In this document: positions 52,815 through 61,213 of the stretch, one piece after another | How the letters are laid out: each line of letters opens with the position of its first letter | How positions within the stretch are numbered: position 1 is the stretch's first letter | Origin: Shewanella marisflavi | GTDB lineage: Bacteria > Pseudomonadota > Gammaproteobacteria > Enterobacterales > Shewanellaceae | NCBI RefSeq assembly: GCF_023283925.1 | Contig: NZ_JAKIKX010000001.1 | Span: forward strand, 186,001-250,000 | Length of the DNA stretch: 64,000 bases | Direction: 5' to 3' | Notes under the pieces: model-generated | Databases searched by the model: none | Told to the model about the DNA's origin: nothing | Seen by the model: only the letters and a program-made list of their open reading frames with translations | Position numbers and translations under genes: made by a program

Positions 52815-53531
52815 TCACTTGAGGCGGTAGATCACCTCGACGCGATCGCTGATGCTGGTTTGTGCCTCTTGATAGCTCTCGCCTATGTCTCCTTGGGCCG
52901 CGGCGTTCATCTTATACACCATGGGGCGCACAGAGCCTTGTGCCTGATAGCGTATCTCCCAGATACCATCCAGATGCTCGCCAAATCCCTCTGCCAATGC
53001 CGCGGCTTTCTGCTGGGCATCCTTGATCGCCATCAGTCTGGCCTGCTCTATCATCTGCGCCTCTTTACTGGACTTGAAGTTGATCTGATGAATACGGTTA
53101 ATCCCTTCATTGAGCGCCGTGTCCAGCAACTCGTTGAGTTGGTCTAATGCTCTTAGGGTGACAGTCACCTGACGACTGGCGCGATAACCAATCTCCTTGT
53201 TGGTACGGGTCTCAGGATCGTACAGGTGTTGTGGTTGCAGGTTAAGGTTGGCGCTCTGAATATCGCCCCGGGCGATGCCTGCCTTGGACAAACGGTTTAG
53301 AAATTCGCTAACCGCTTTGTCAGAACCCGCTTTGGCTTTCGTTGGGGTATCAGCCTTAGTGACTACCTCGACGGTAAGTTCAGCCATATCGGCCTTGACC
53401 ACTAGTTCACTGGTGCCCACGGTTTCGATATGGGGAAAGTTAAGTTCCGCCGCGGCCGCGTCAGGCAAGGCAAGCAGGCTGGTAGTGAAAACCAGTGAGC
53501 TAAATAGTGTCGCAATCAGGGTCTTTTTCAT
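52815..53531 (-). CDS. SIMPL (DUF541) periplasmic protein
   Basis: A 238-residue protein with a signal peptide (MKKTLIATLFSSLVFTTSLLALPDAAAA) and a SIMPL/DUF541 domain. The opening strand HIETVGTSELVVKADMAELTVEV and the central YRASRQVTVTLRALDQLNELLD and AQQKAAALAEGFG are characteristic. Members are periplasmic or surface proteins with links to oxidative stress; the mechanism is unknown. ATG 53531 has TTTGGAG upstream. It is monocistronic. Confidence 0.88.
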   Translation of the reverse strand: MKKTLIATLFSSLVFTTSLLALPDAAAAELNFPHIETVGTSELVVKADMAELTVEVVTKADTPTKAKAGSDKAVSEFLNRLSKAGIARGDIQSANLNLQPQHLYDPETRTNKEIGYRASRQVTVTLRALDQLNELLDTALNEGINRIHQINFKSSKEAQMIEQARLMAIKDAQQKAAALAEGFGEHLDGIWEIRYQAQGSVRPMVYKMNAAAQGDIGESYQEAQTSISDRVEVIYRLK

Positions 53532-53657
53532 CGAATACTCCAAACGTCAAAATAGATAGAAATCAGTAGATAGAAATCCGTTGTTTGAACTTATAGACGA
53601 TGCTGAATCTAAAAGGGGTTAAAAATTTTTATTTAAGGCGTGGCTGGATCCCAAAAG

Positions 53658-53749
53658 AAAAAACCTGATGATTGAGCATCCTGCCAATCACCAGGCGAAA
53701 AGCGCCTTTGGGGGAGCGCTAGAGGTGCCACCTGTAAAACACCTCTTTT
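53658..53749. other. Cluster of hairpins, possible small RNA with terminators on both strands
   Basis: There are three adjacent stems: CCTGATGATTG/CAATCACCAGG (10 of 11 pairs), AGCGC/GCGCT, and AGAGGTG/CACCTCT followed by TTTT on the + strand. On the minus strand the first stem is followed by T6. The structure is more than one gene needs and sits alone between the SIMPL and HTH genes, so a short non-coding RNA is possible. No RNA family is recognised. The remaining bases of the gap to 53880 show no gene. Confidence 0.5.
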
Positions 53750-53926
53750 AAATGGTTTTGCGATTCTGGCCCGTCGTTAGGTCTCTGGCCCTCGACTTAG
53801 GCTATTATTTATGCTGCCCTCTAACCTAAAATCGCATGCTTCCTGCAGACCACTTATTCTATTTCCATTTTGTTTTACTGCCTTCCCTAGCCCTTGGCGA
53901 ATCGATTTAGCTCTTGGCGAACCGAT

Positions 53927-54172
53927 TTATCCCTGGATAAGCTTCAGCTCACGCATGAGTTGATTAAGTTGCAAAGTTAACTTGTCTATTTCGGCGCGCA
54001 GTACGCCGACACGTCCACCCTGTTGCTCGCTCTGTCTGACGAGTTGATAAACTGTCTTGGTGGAAACGCCAAATTGTTTGGCGACCTCAGAGAGCAGGCA
54101 ATTGTTCATTTTCACTTCGGTGACGATGCGCTCTGCCATCTTTGGCGTGATACTTTTCGCTACTGTACTCAT
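53927..54172 (-). CDS. Small helix-turn-helix protein with C-terminal coiled coil
   Basis: An 81-residue protein with an HTH like that of transposase OrfA (MAERIVTEVKMNNCLLSEVAKQFGVSTKTVYQLV) and a leucine-rich coiled coil (LRAEIDKLTLQLNQLMRELKLI). No IS ends are near, so it looks like a stand-alone DNA-binding protein. ATG 54172 has AAGGAG seven bases upstream. It follows a 28-codon ORF by 44 bp. Its stop codon lies in the second copy of a 20-bp tandem duplication (53889-53929). Confidence 0.75.
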   Translation of the reverse strand: MSTVAKSITPKMAERIVTEVKMNNCLLSEVAKQFGVSTKTVYQLVRQSEQQGGRVGVLRAEIDKLTLQLNQLMRELKLIQG

Positions 54173-54216
54173 CTGCGACTCCTTATTGATGAATTTGGGG
54201 GTAAGCGGTTGTCTGA

Positions 54217-54303
54217 TTAGTCGACATCCCACTGGCTAACGCCGAGGTGGAAGAGGAATTGCCACTCATCAAATAGGCTGACCGTTTTTAACCAAGGTTT
54301 CAT
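54217..54303 (-). CDS. Possible 28-residue micro-protein or leader peptide
   Basis: The ORF encodes a 28-residue peptide starting MKPWLKTVSLFDEW and ending GVSQWDVD, rich in Trp and Phe. AGGAG lies exactly six bases before its ATG. It lies 44 bp upstream of the HTH gene on the same strand and could be a leader peptide or a micro-protein of the same operon. No family is known; translation needs proof. Confidence 0.42.
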   Translation of the reverse strand: MKPWLKTVSLFDEWQFLFHLGVSQWDVD

Positions 54304-54385
54304 CTTCTGCTCCTTATGGACGGGTCTTTGTCTCACCGCACTGCTGGTAAAACTGCCCTGCCCAATGACTACCTATTAAGTAGTA

Positions 54386-54402
54386 TGTAAGTTCCGTGCC
54401 AA
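54386..54402 (-). promoter_or_regulatory. Possible sigma-54 promoter
   Basis: On the minus strand TTGGCAC-GGAAC-TTACA matches the sigma-54 -24 element perfectly (TGGCAC), but the -12 element is TTACA instead of TTGCA. It lies 83 bp before the 28-codon ORF. A sigma-70 reading (TTGGCA-N18-TAATAG) is also possible. Nothing else is seen in 54403-54598. Confidence 0.35.
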
Positions 54403-54598
54403 CTTTTTATTATTTAATCAAGTGTGTGATATTTAATGTTATTTTGTAATTTGTATTATTGCTGGAAGATGTGATCTGGCGCACGGGGCTCACCAACTTG
54501 GTGCCTGCGTGGCTGACTTTGGTGCAGTGACGGCGAGTTGAGGCAATAGCCTTTGAGGTGAAGAGGTTGGTCGTTTAACTGAGGTGATTTAAGCAGTA

Positions 54599-54632
54599 AA
54601 TCACAAGGCAGCCTTCAGGCTGCCTTGTGATT
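54599..54632 (-). terminator. Strong hairpin after rluF
   Basis: A perfect stem AATCACAAGGCAGCCT / AGGCTGCCTTGTGATT lies just past the rluF stop. It lacks a T-run, so it may stabilise the mRNA end rather than terminate by itself. Confidence 0.5.
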
Positions 54633-54636
54633 GGGG

Positions 54637-55536
54637 TTAGCGTTTGGGGCGTCTGGCATTGGGCTTACCGCGACTGGTGCCGGCAGGTTTTTTCTTGCGG
54701 CCGCCATGGTTTTGCATAAAGTGCTCAGGCCCTTCAATTTTTTCGCGTAACGATTGGTTGGGTTTTTTCTTGGCTGGCTTCTTGTTTGTCTTGGCCTTGG
54801 TGGTTTTCTTGTCTTCTGACGAGGAGTTTTCGATGAGCTTAAACAGGGTTGCTAGCTCTTCTTCGTCAAGATCGCGCCATTCGCCTATGGGGAGTCCCTT
54901 GAGCGACACATTCATGATGCTCTGACGCTCTAGTTTGGTCACTTCAAAATTGAAGTGTTCACACATACGACGGATCTGGCGGTTAAGGCCTTGCACCAAG
55001 ACTATTTTAAATACAAAAGTGGAAACTTGTTCGACCTTACACTTCTTGGTGATAACACCAAGCATAGGTACACCCGCGCGCATACCGGTAAGAAAAGTCT
55101 CGGTGATTGGCTTATTGACCGTGACTAAATACTCTTTGTCGTGGTTGTTGCCTGCGCGCAATATCTTGTTGACCAGATCGCCGTTGTTGGTGAGGAAGAT
55201 AAGGCCTTGAGAGTCTTTATCCAGGCGGCCGATAGGGAAGATGCGTTCACTGTGATTGACGAAGTCTACAATATTATCGCGTTCGCTGGCTTCGGTGGTA
55301 CTCACGATACCAACGGGTTTGTTGAGGGCAATAAAGACCAGATCGGCGGCATCTCTGGGTTCGATATCTCGGCCGTTAACTTTCACCTTATCACCATAGC
55401 TGACGGTGTCACCAATCTTGGCTCGCTTGCCATTAATGAAAACATTGCCCTGTTCGATATAGCGATCAGCCTCTCGACGTGAGCAGATGCCACTCTCACT
55501 GATGTATTTATTAAGACGGGTTTCAAGTTCGCTCAC
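54637..55536 (-). CDS. rluF: 23S rRNA pseudouridine(2604) synthase
   Basis: A 299-residue enzyme matching RluF closely. It has S4-domain start [65 protein letters not shown] (catalytic Asp) and [17 protein letters not shown], then a Lys/Arg-rich tail of about 60 residues for RNA binding. It makes pseudouridine in 23S rRNA. Confidence 0.95.
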   Translation of the reverse strand: MSELETRLNKYISESGICSRREADRYIEQGNVFINGKRAKIGDTVSYGDKVKVNGRDIEPRDAADLVFIALNKPVGIVSTTEASERDNIVDFVNHSERIFPIGRLDKDSQGLIFLTNNGDLVNKILRAGNNHDKEYLVTVNKPITETFLTGMRAGVPMLGVITKKCKVEQVSTFVFKIVLVQGLNRQIRRMCEHFNFEVTKLERQSIMNVSLKGLPIGEWRDLDEEELATLFKLIENSSSEDKKTTKAKTNKKPAKKKPNQSLREKIEGPEHFMQNHGGRKKKPAGTSRGKPNARRPKR

Positions 55537-55698
55537 AGTGGCTTCCTTTAATCGTGGGTCAATGGCGTGATTGACATATCGCTTGGCGCATTCGTTCGCT
55601 GTCGCGCGGAAAATTTGGGCTGGATGCTATCACAATTTAGGCTAGGTTTCAGTGTAGGCGATTAAGAATATCTGACCCTATTGCACAAGGGCTGTCGC

Positions 55699-56667
55699 TT
55701 ATTCGGCTCCCCAGAATTGGTAGTCGTGCTTGCCCTGGGCCTTAACTTTATACATGGCGGCATCGGCCAGTTCGCAGGCGCTGGCAAAGTCATCGCTTGG
55801 GGCGAAGCAGTAGATACCTATGCTAAGACCAAGTTTTATCTCGGTATTTTCTAAGATGATCGGCTGGCGGTAGACATCAAGCAGTGCTTGGGCTCGATCG
55901 GCGAGTAAGGAAGGATCCTGGCTTGGATGTAAGATCAAAAACTCATCACCGCCTAAGCGGGCAATATGGGCCTGAGTGCCGATCACACCTTTGAGAGTAT
56001 TGGCCACATGGATTAACAGCAGGTCGCCAAACTTGTGCCCCAGCTTATCATTCAGCTCTTTAAAGCCGTCGAGGTCGATGAAGAACAGGCTGCCTTGAGT
56101 GTGTTGGTATTGCTGCTCGAAGGCCTGGGTGATCGCCTGACGATTGCTTAGATTGGTGAGGGGATCGCAATGGGCCAGCTCAGATAGCTCCTGCTCATAG
56201 CGTTTCTCCTGGGTGATATCCATGTGAGTGCCCATCATGCGCAGCGGCGTGCCATCGGCCTTACGCTCGACGATACGGCCACGATCTGATACCCAGGTAA
56301 CAGAGCCGTCTTTGTGGATCATGCGGTGCACCGCCTGATAGTAATCAGACTTGCCTGCAACATGATCTTCGAAGGCTTTGATCACCCACTCCTTGTCATC
56401 CGGATGCAGGTTCTGTTTCCAGCTATCCACATGGGCCGCCAACTCTTCTCGGCTAAAACCCAGCAATTCACCCCAACGCATATTAAATATGGTCAGGTTG
56501 CCGCTGGGAATATGTTGCTCCCACAGGCAGAGGCGGTTGCCGTCCAGTGCCGCGAAGAGTTTTTCTTCGGCGCGATCGTTGAGTAGTTTAAGCTTGGCAT
56601 TCTCGCGCTTAAGCGCCGCAATTTCGGCTTCCAGTTGGCTAATGGATGGCTGCTCATTCGGCTCCAT
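55699..56667 (-). CDS. PAS-GGDEF diguanylate cyclase
   Basis: A 322-residue cytoplasmic protein. It has an N-terminal coiled coil (residues ~8-40), a PAS_3 domain with PAC (about 45-155; LLGFSREELAAHVDSW, GTHMDITQEKRYE) and a GGDEF domain with RLGGDEFLIL. The catalytic signature is intact; no RxxD inhibitory site is seen five residues upstream. There are no membrane helices, so it senses a cytoplasmic signal through PAS. It is monocistronic. Confidence 0.92.
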   Translation of the reverse strand: MEPNEQPSISQLEAEIAALKRENAKLKLLNDRAEEKLFAALDGNRLCLWEQHIPSGNLTIFNMRWGELLGFSREELAAHVDSWKQNLHPDDKEWVIKAFEDHVAGKSDYYQAVHRMIHKDGSVTWVSDRGRIVERKADGTPLRMMGTHMDITQEKRYEQELSELAHCDPLTNLSNRQAITQAFEQQYQHTQGSLFFIDLDGFKELNDKLGHKFGDLLLIHVANTLKGVIGTQAHIARLGGDEFLILHPSQDPSLLADRAQALLDVYRQPIILENTEIKLGLSIGIYCFAPSDDFASACELADAAMYKVKAQGKHDYQFWGAE

Positions 56668-57092
56668 CTGGGGAGATCTCCTTTACATTTATCAGGCATA
56701 AGTTAACCACTATTGGGTACTGAAACAACTGTCTAAACAACATGGTACATTTTGCTACTTTTGTTGCGCGCCAAGGGGGGAGCGGGATGGGGCTTGGCTT
56801 GCCAAAGGTTTGGCATCAGTGGGCATAGTGGTTTTAATTGCGCTTTGACTTAACTTATTACCTCTTAAGCAAAAAATGACTGCTGGGTGGCTGGTTTTTC
56901 CTTGGTTAACCATAAGTATGGGTCGAGCGCTGTGGCATTTGGTCTTTAGTTTTCCTAATTACGATAATCGGCTTGCAGCGAAATATTACCGTCGAAATGC
57001 TGGCTTAGAGACTTTGGCCCAAGGATAGACTAGAGTAGGGAGTAGATGTGAGGCGACTGTCGCCTATCCTTTTATGTGCCTGAGGAGACGCT
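56668..57092. other. Intergenic region without a recognised feature
   Basis: A 425-bp gap between the divergent PAS-GGDEF and Bax-like genes. I see no ORF with a ribosome site, no tRNA and no strong hairpin, only the presumed promoters. Confidence 0.6.
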
Positions 57093-58109
57093 ATGTCCAT
57101 TGCTAGCCGCCCCCAAAAAATAACCCAGCCTATATTATTTATCTTCACCTCTATGATTATGGTGTGGGCCTTATGGTATCGCCCGGTTGCGGCCAGAGAG
57201 CTTGCTACTCAAGTGGATAGTCAGCAGGCCCAAACCAGCTTTACGACAGTGTCTAAGACGCGGCCAACCAAGACGCCTGAGGATGTGGAGATTGACTCGC
57301 TTGATGAGCTCATGGAGCTGTTTGATCGCTTGGACTATAACGATGCCAGCTGGCGGGCGGGTAATCGTGAGGTGCCCAGGCTCACCTTTAAGGCTGTCAG
57401 TGAGCGATGGCAGCAAACCTCATCGCAGATCCCGGTTCAGCTTAAGAAGAAAGTCTTCTTCCGGCTGATGGCGCCGTTGATCTTAGTGGCTAATGAGCAG
57501 ATCTTATTGGAACGACAAACCATTGCGTTGGCGGCGCTGGATGACCCAGAGCTACTGACCCTGGCGCGTAAATATCGCTTAGCCGATGACACAGTTACTC
57601 AGCTTAGTGAGCAGGAGCGTCAACAACTGCTGATTAGGGTGGATATTATGCCGCCCTCCTTGGTGCTTGCGCAGGCAGCAAAAGAGAGTGGCTGGGCCAC
57701 TTCACGCTTTACCGTCGAGGGTAACGCCTTCTTCGGTCAGTGGGATTTTAGCGGTAAGGGAATGAAGCCAAAGGAACAACGTAAGGAGCTGGGCAACTAT
57801 GGCCTGGCCCGCTTTGATACGCCATTGGCCTCGGTAGAGGGCTATCTGCTAAACCTTAATACTCACGATGCTTATCAAAAGTTACGGGCATTGAGAGCGG
57901 AGCTAAGGGCTGGCAATAAGCCGATCTCTGGTCTGGTGCTGGCCGGAACCCTGGACAAGTATTCAGAGCGGGGGCAGGACTATATCGATGGTATTCGCGA
58001 GATGATCCGCTATAACAACTTGGATCAGGTGGATGAGGCTTACTTAAGTGACGGGGCGCCGCTGCAGCTTATCAGTAGCAAGGACGCCCCTCGAGTGAGT
58101 GGCCAGTAA
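57093..58109 (+). CDS. Bax-like glucosaminidase-domain protein
   Basis: A 338-residue protein with a signal anchor (about residues 12-34) and a glucosaminidase domain in the second half. LAQAAKESGWATSRFTVEGNAFFGQWDFSGKG contains the catalytic Glu and the conserved N-x-F-G-QW segment, and YGLARFDTPLASVEGYLLNLNTHDAY follows. It resembles E. coli Bax. It probably cuts peptidoglycan glycan strands in the periplasm. GAGGAGACGCT precedes the ATG. It is convergent with nrfD. Confidence 0.86.
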   Translation: MSIASRPQKITQPILFIFTSMIMVWALWYRPVAARELATQVDSQQAQTSFTTVSKTRPTKTPEDVEIDSLDELMELFDRLDYNDASWRAGNREVPRLTFKAVSERWQQTSSQIPVQLKKKVFFRLMAPLILVANEQILLERQTIALAALDDPELLTLARKYRLADDTVTQLSEQERQQLLIRVDIMPPSLVLAQAAKESGWATSRFTVEGNAFFGQWDFSGKGMKPKEQRKELGNYGLARFDTPLASVEGYLLNLNTHDAYQKLRALRAELRAGNKPISGLVLAGTLDKYSERGQDYIDGIREMIRYNNLDQVDEAYLSDGAPLQLISSKDAPRVSGQ

Positions 58110-58112
58110 GGA

Positions 58113-59054
58113 TTAGACTCCCGTCATCTGGCCGGTATAGAGGATAAAGTTGCGCAGCAAGAACACCCCTATCAAACTGAAGCTGGCGGTTACCGCCACA
58201 TAGGCAAATTTACGATCCGCCGATACCTTCATCCACAGGTTGAAGGCCAGCGGCAGGGTTAGGCCGATTCCTATCACCCCGGCCCAGAATATCCAGCCCC
58301 AGAAGCCAAAGCCTAATGCGTTGATTGCCGCGACCTGGCTCTGACCGCCCGAGAGGATTAAGCCGGCAAAGAAGGTAAACAGCAGGCCTATCTCGACTAA
58401 GATCAGCGGGATCTCTATGCCGTGAATAAAGCGCACCTCGACCCCATTGGGGTTGCCTCTGAGTAGCACGCCGCCCAGTAGGGTGGCCGCCGCACCAGAA
58501 GAGAGACCTGAGACCAAAAACAGCAAGGGCAATACTGGGTTATTCAGCAGCGGGAAGCCGATTAACGCCGACAGCAAAAAGCCAGTGTAGGCACCCAAGG
58601 AGATGGCGAGGATCACCAAGATACCTGTAATCGCCGCCTCTTGGCGCACCAGCCAGGTCAAGAGTTTATTGGCCAGGTTAAACCTCTGTCCAAGCAGCAG
58701 GGAGATCCTGCGCTGGAATACGCAGGCGATCCAGGCAAACAGTACCAGCTGGTAAGCCATCAGCACCAGCACGCCCATGGACATCACAGAGGTGGTGTTG
58801 TAGAACACCAATATCTTCCAAAAGTCCAAGGGGCGGGTGAGATCGAACACTAAGATCCCCAAGCCGCCAAATACAGCTAGCGGGGCAATGATGGCCGCTG
58901 CCTGTACAAAGGGCGAATGCCAGGCCTCATGGGCCAGCTTAAAGTGTTTCAGCATAATGGCGAAAAATACCGCCCCCGCAGAGAGTCCGGCCAGAAACAG
59001 GTAAATGGCGATAGGCCAATGCCATACCAGGCCTTCGAAATGAAAAGCACTCAT
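58113..59054 (-). CDS. nrfD: NrfD/PsrC-type quinol-oxidising membrane subunit
   Basis: A 313-residue membrane protein with about eight or nine helices. VWHWPIAIYLFLAGLSAGAVFFA at the start, LFLVSGLSSGAAATLLGG and EIPLILVEIGLLFTF are NrfD hallmarks. It takes electrons from menaquinol or ubiquinol and passes them to NrfC. Its ATG overlaps the nrfC stop (ATGA), so the two are translationally coupled in nrfBCD. Confidence 0.9.
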   Translation of the reverse strand: MSAFHFEGLVWHWPIAIYLFLAGLSAGAVFFAIMLKHFKLAHEAWHSPFVQAAAIIAPLAVFGGLGILVFDLTRPLDFWKILVFYNTTSVMSMGVLVLMAYQLVLFAWIACVFQRRISLLLGQRFNLANKLLTWLVRQEAAITGILVILAISLGAYTGFLLSALIGFPLLNNPVLPLLFLVSGLSSGAAATLLGGVLLRGNPNGVEVRFIHGIEIPLILVEIGLLFTFFAGLILSGGQSQVAAINALGFGFWGWIFWAGVIGIGLTLPLAFNLWMKVSADRKFAYVAVTASFSLIGVFLLRNFILYTGQMTGV

Positions 59055-59746
59055 AGCATTATCTCCCCATCTATGGTTTGAATATGGAACAGCTTAGGTC
59101 GGGTACCCAGATCCACCTTGGCACGGTAGCTGGGTTTACGCTTAAGCAGTTTCACCAGATCCGAGTCGGGATCTTTGAGGTTGCCAAAGGTCAGAGCCTT
59201 GGTGGGGCAGGCCTCAACACAGGCGGGTTGCAAGCCCTGAGACAAGCGGCTCTGCTGACAGAAATCGCATTTGTCGGCGGTGCGGGTCTCGGGGTTGATA
59301 AACCTGACCTGATAGGGGCAGGCGGCAAGGCAATATTGGCAGCCGACGCAGCGGTCGCTATTGACCGCGACTATGCCCGTCTCCTTATCGATATAGGCGG
59401 CGCCAGTTGGGCATACTCTGACACACGGAGCGGCTTCGCAGTGCTGGCAAGAGACGCGGCTGAAGCGATAGCTTTGCTCTGGGTATTCGCCAAAGGGACC
59501 ACTACGCTCTATTTTCACCCGGGTCACGCCTTCGGGAACATGGTTGACTTCGCGACAGGCATCCGCGCAGGCGTTGCAGCCGATGCAGGCGTTTTCGTCA
59601 TGCACCATGGCATATTTGATCTCAGGCGTCGGCTCAGTTGCCTGAGTGGAGTCGGCCTGGGGCGAGCGGGTGACGCCATAAACAGAGGCTCCCGCCAGCA
59701 AGGCGCCAACACCCTTGAGAAATTGACGTTTAGATACTTGCATCAC
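59051..59746 (-). CDS. nrfC: NrfC-type 4x[4Fe-4S] ferredoxin
   Basis: A 231-residue periplasmic iron-sulfur protein with four Cys clusters (CIGCNACADAC, CQHCEAAPCVRVCP, CVGCQYCLAACP, CDFCQQS...ACVEACP). The leader SKRQFLKGVGALLAG is a twin-arginine type signal in which the first Arg is Lys. It carries electrons between NrfD and the pentaheme NrfB. It starts 7 bp after nrfB. Confidence 0.92.
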   Translation of the reverse strand: MMQVSKRQFLKGVGALLAGASVYGVTRSPQADSTQATEPTPEIKYAMVHDENACIGCNACADACREVNHVPEGVTRVKIERSGPFGEYPEQSYRFSRVSCQHCEAAPCVRVCPTGAAYIDKETGIVAVNSDRCVGCQYCLAACPYQVRFINPETRTADKCDFCQQSRLSQGLQPACVEACPTKALTFGNLKDPDSDLVKLLKRKPSYRAKVDLGTRPKLFHIQTIDGEIML

Positions 59747-59753
59747 AGGCCTC

Positions 59754-60221
59754 CTATTGTTTGACCTTATGGCAACTGACGCAGAGCTGACTATGTTGTT
59801 GCTTACTTAGGGACAACATAGGATCGCTTTCGGGGTGCAGTTTATGGCAGCTATCACAGCTCAGGCGATTAGCATGCACATTGTGCGTCCACTCGACCTC
59901 GCCTAGTGCCTGATGATCATGGCAGCTTAGGCAGATCCCTGTGCGTTGCTCGGCGGTTAGTGAACTATCTGGGCCAAAGGTGTTGAGTGTCGACCCTTTT
60001 TTCGGGTGCGTGCCCTTAGGGCCGTGACAGTCTTGGCAGAGAATGGCTAGGCCTGGGCTGGCATGTATGCCCTCGAGTTTGCCATTACGTTTGTGACATT
60101 TGATGCAGCTGCGGCTTGCTTGCTCGTCGGCGGCGAAGGTGGGGGCCGACATAAGGCCGGCAAGCCCAAGTGCTAAGGCGCTGACCAGCAGCACGGCAGT
60201 GCAAGGGGTAATTCGATACAT
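59754..60221 (-). CDS. nrfB: NrfB-type pentaheme cytochrome c
   Basis: A 155-residue protein with a signal peptide of about 30 residues and exactly five CxxCH haem motifs (CIKCH, CQDCH, CLSCH, CDSCH, CVSCH), the NrfB number. It shuttles electrons in the periplasm to a terminal reductase, classically nitrite reductase NrfA. No nrfA is in the window. It heads the nrfBCD operon; AAGGA lies six bases before the ATG. No FNR or CRP box was found in the 100 bp upstream. Confidence 0.9.
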   Translation of the reverse strand: MYRITPCTAVLLVSALALGLAGLMSAPTFAADEQASRSCIKCHKRNGKLEGIHASPGLAILCQDCHGPKGTHPKKGSTLNTFGPDSSLTAEQRTGICLSCHDHQALGEVEWTHNVHANRLSCDSCHKLHPESDPMLSLSKQQHSQLCVSCHKVKQ

Positions 60222-60323
60222 AATGCATCCTTACACCTCAGTGAGCATGAGTTCGGGCGAATGAGGAGCGCCAAGTGGTCGGTTTGACGCTCATCTAGCG
60301 GGGTTGGTATGACTGAACCTCAA

Positions 60324-60833
60324 TCATGCGGCGAGTGCTGTGCGCAGCAGGGCTTCGTCACAATGCTTGTCTTTGTCCAGCTTGATCAACTGAACCCCTA
60401 TGTAATCCAAACATTTTTCGACAAACTTCATCTGCTCGGGAGAGCTGGCTGCAGGGTCGCTCACGACGAGTTTGACTGCAGAAGATTCGTTGTCGACGAC
60501 CACATAATCAAGGTGGCAGTGATCCATAAATTCCTGCACCTCATCATGATTTTTGATTGAATCATCTATGTCGACTACATTCACCAGTGATGCCCCATAT
60601 AGAATATCGTAGCGATTTGCGGCGATAGCCTTCAGGCCTTTGAGAAACTGCATAGATTCTTTGTCGAGCAAATGTGGCTTGATGCTCACGGCGGCATCGA
60701 CCAACTGTGCCTCATTTGATCTAAAGAACTTAATACACGTCATGACAAAGGTCACGATGACGAGAGGACAAATGATGAACAAAACAAAGTACATAAACGC
60801 ATAGCTTAAAATAACGGTAGCGGTGGTGTTCAT
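60324..60833 (-). CDS. Membrane-anchored DUF2726-like protein
   Basis: A 169-residue protein with one N-terminal transmembrane helix (about residues 8-34) and a cytoplasmic domain. The strand pattern ASLVNVVDIDDSI...LDYVVVDNESSAVKLVVSDPA...LDYIGVQLIKLD recalls DUF2726-type (restriction-endonuclease-fold) domains, but the match is weak. GGAGG lies six bases before ATG. It stands alone between nrfBCD and the LysR genes. Confidence 0.6.
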   Translation of the reverse strand: MNTTATVILSYAFMYFVLFIICPLVIVTFVMTCIKFFRSNEAQLVDAAVSIKPHLLDKESMQFLKGLKAIAANRYDILYGASLVNVVDIDDSIKNHDEVQEFMDHCHLDYVVVDNESSAVKLVVSDPAASSPEQMKFVEKCLDYIGVQLIKLDKDKHCDEALLRTALAA

Positions 60834-61213
60834 GATAAACCTCCAAGGTTTTTTTCATTTTTAACTCTCCACTTAATTATTACGTTATGCGGGATATTTA
60901 CAATAACTATTGAAATCGGATTATTAAAATTTAGGGCTGGGTCAGATACTTGTTTTTGGTTATTTCAAATTACAGATAATCAATACTTGGATATGTGTTT
61001 TTTAATTATTGGATATCTGTGTTTCTAAGCGGGTTTTGATTTAATTTTTATAAAAATAGTGTTTTGCGAGCGCCATGTAAATGATTGAAATTTAGAAATA
61101 TGATCAAGATCTATTTTATTTGTTTTATTAAGTTTTAATAAATTCATTGTCAGGGTAATTATATTTACTATACTCTGAATGGGTATATTCATTGTCGGGA
61201 GAGGTATTTTGAA
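60834..61213. other. AT-rich intergenic region
   Basis: 380 bp with a much higher A+T content than the flanking genes, between two divergent genes. I see no ORF or clear operator in it. The base composition suggests an H-NS/xenogeneic silencing-type or promoter-rich segment, which is inference. Confidence 0.5.

Noticed and set aside
59078..59764. 228-residue + strand ORF opposite nrfC
   Set aside because: It is a shadow of nrfC; the minus-strand reading has 16 cluster cysteines and operon overlaps.
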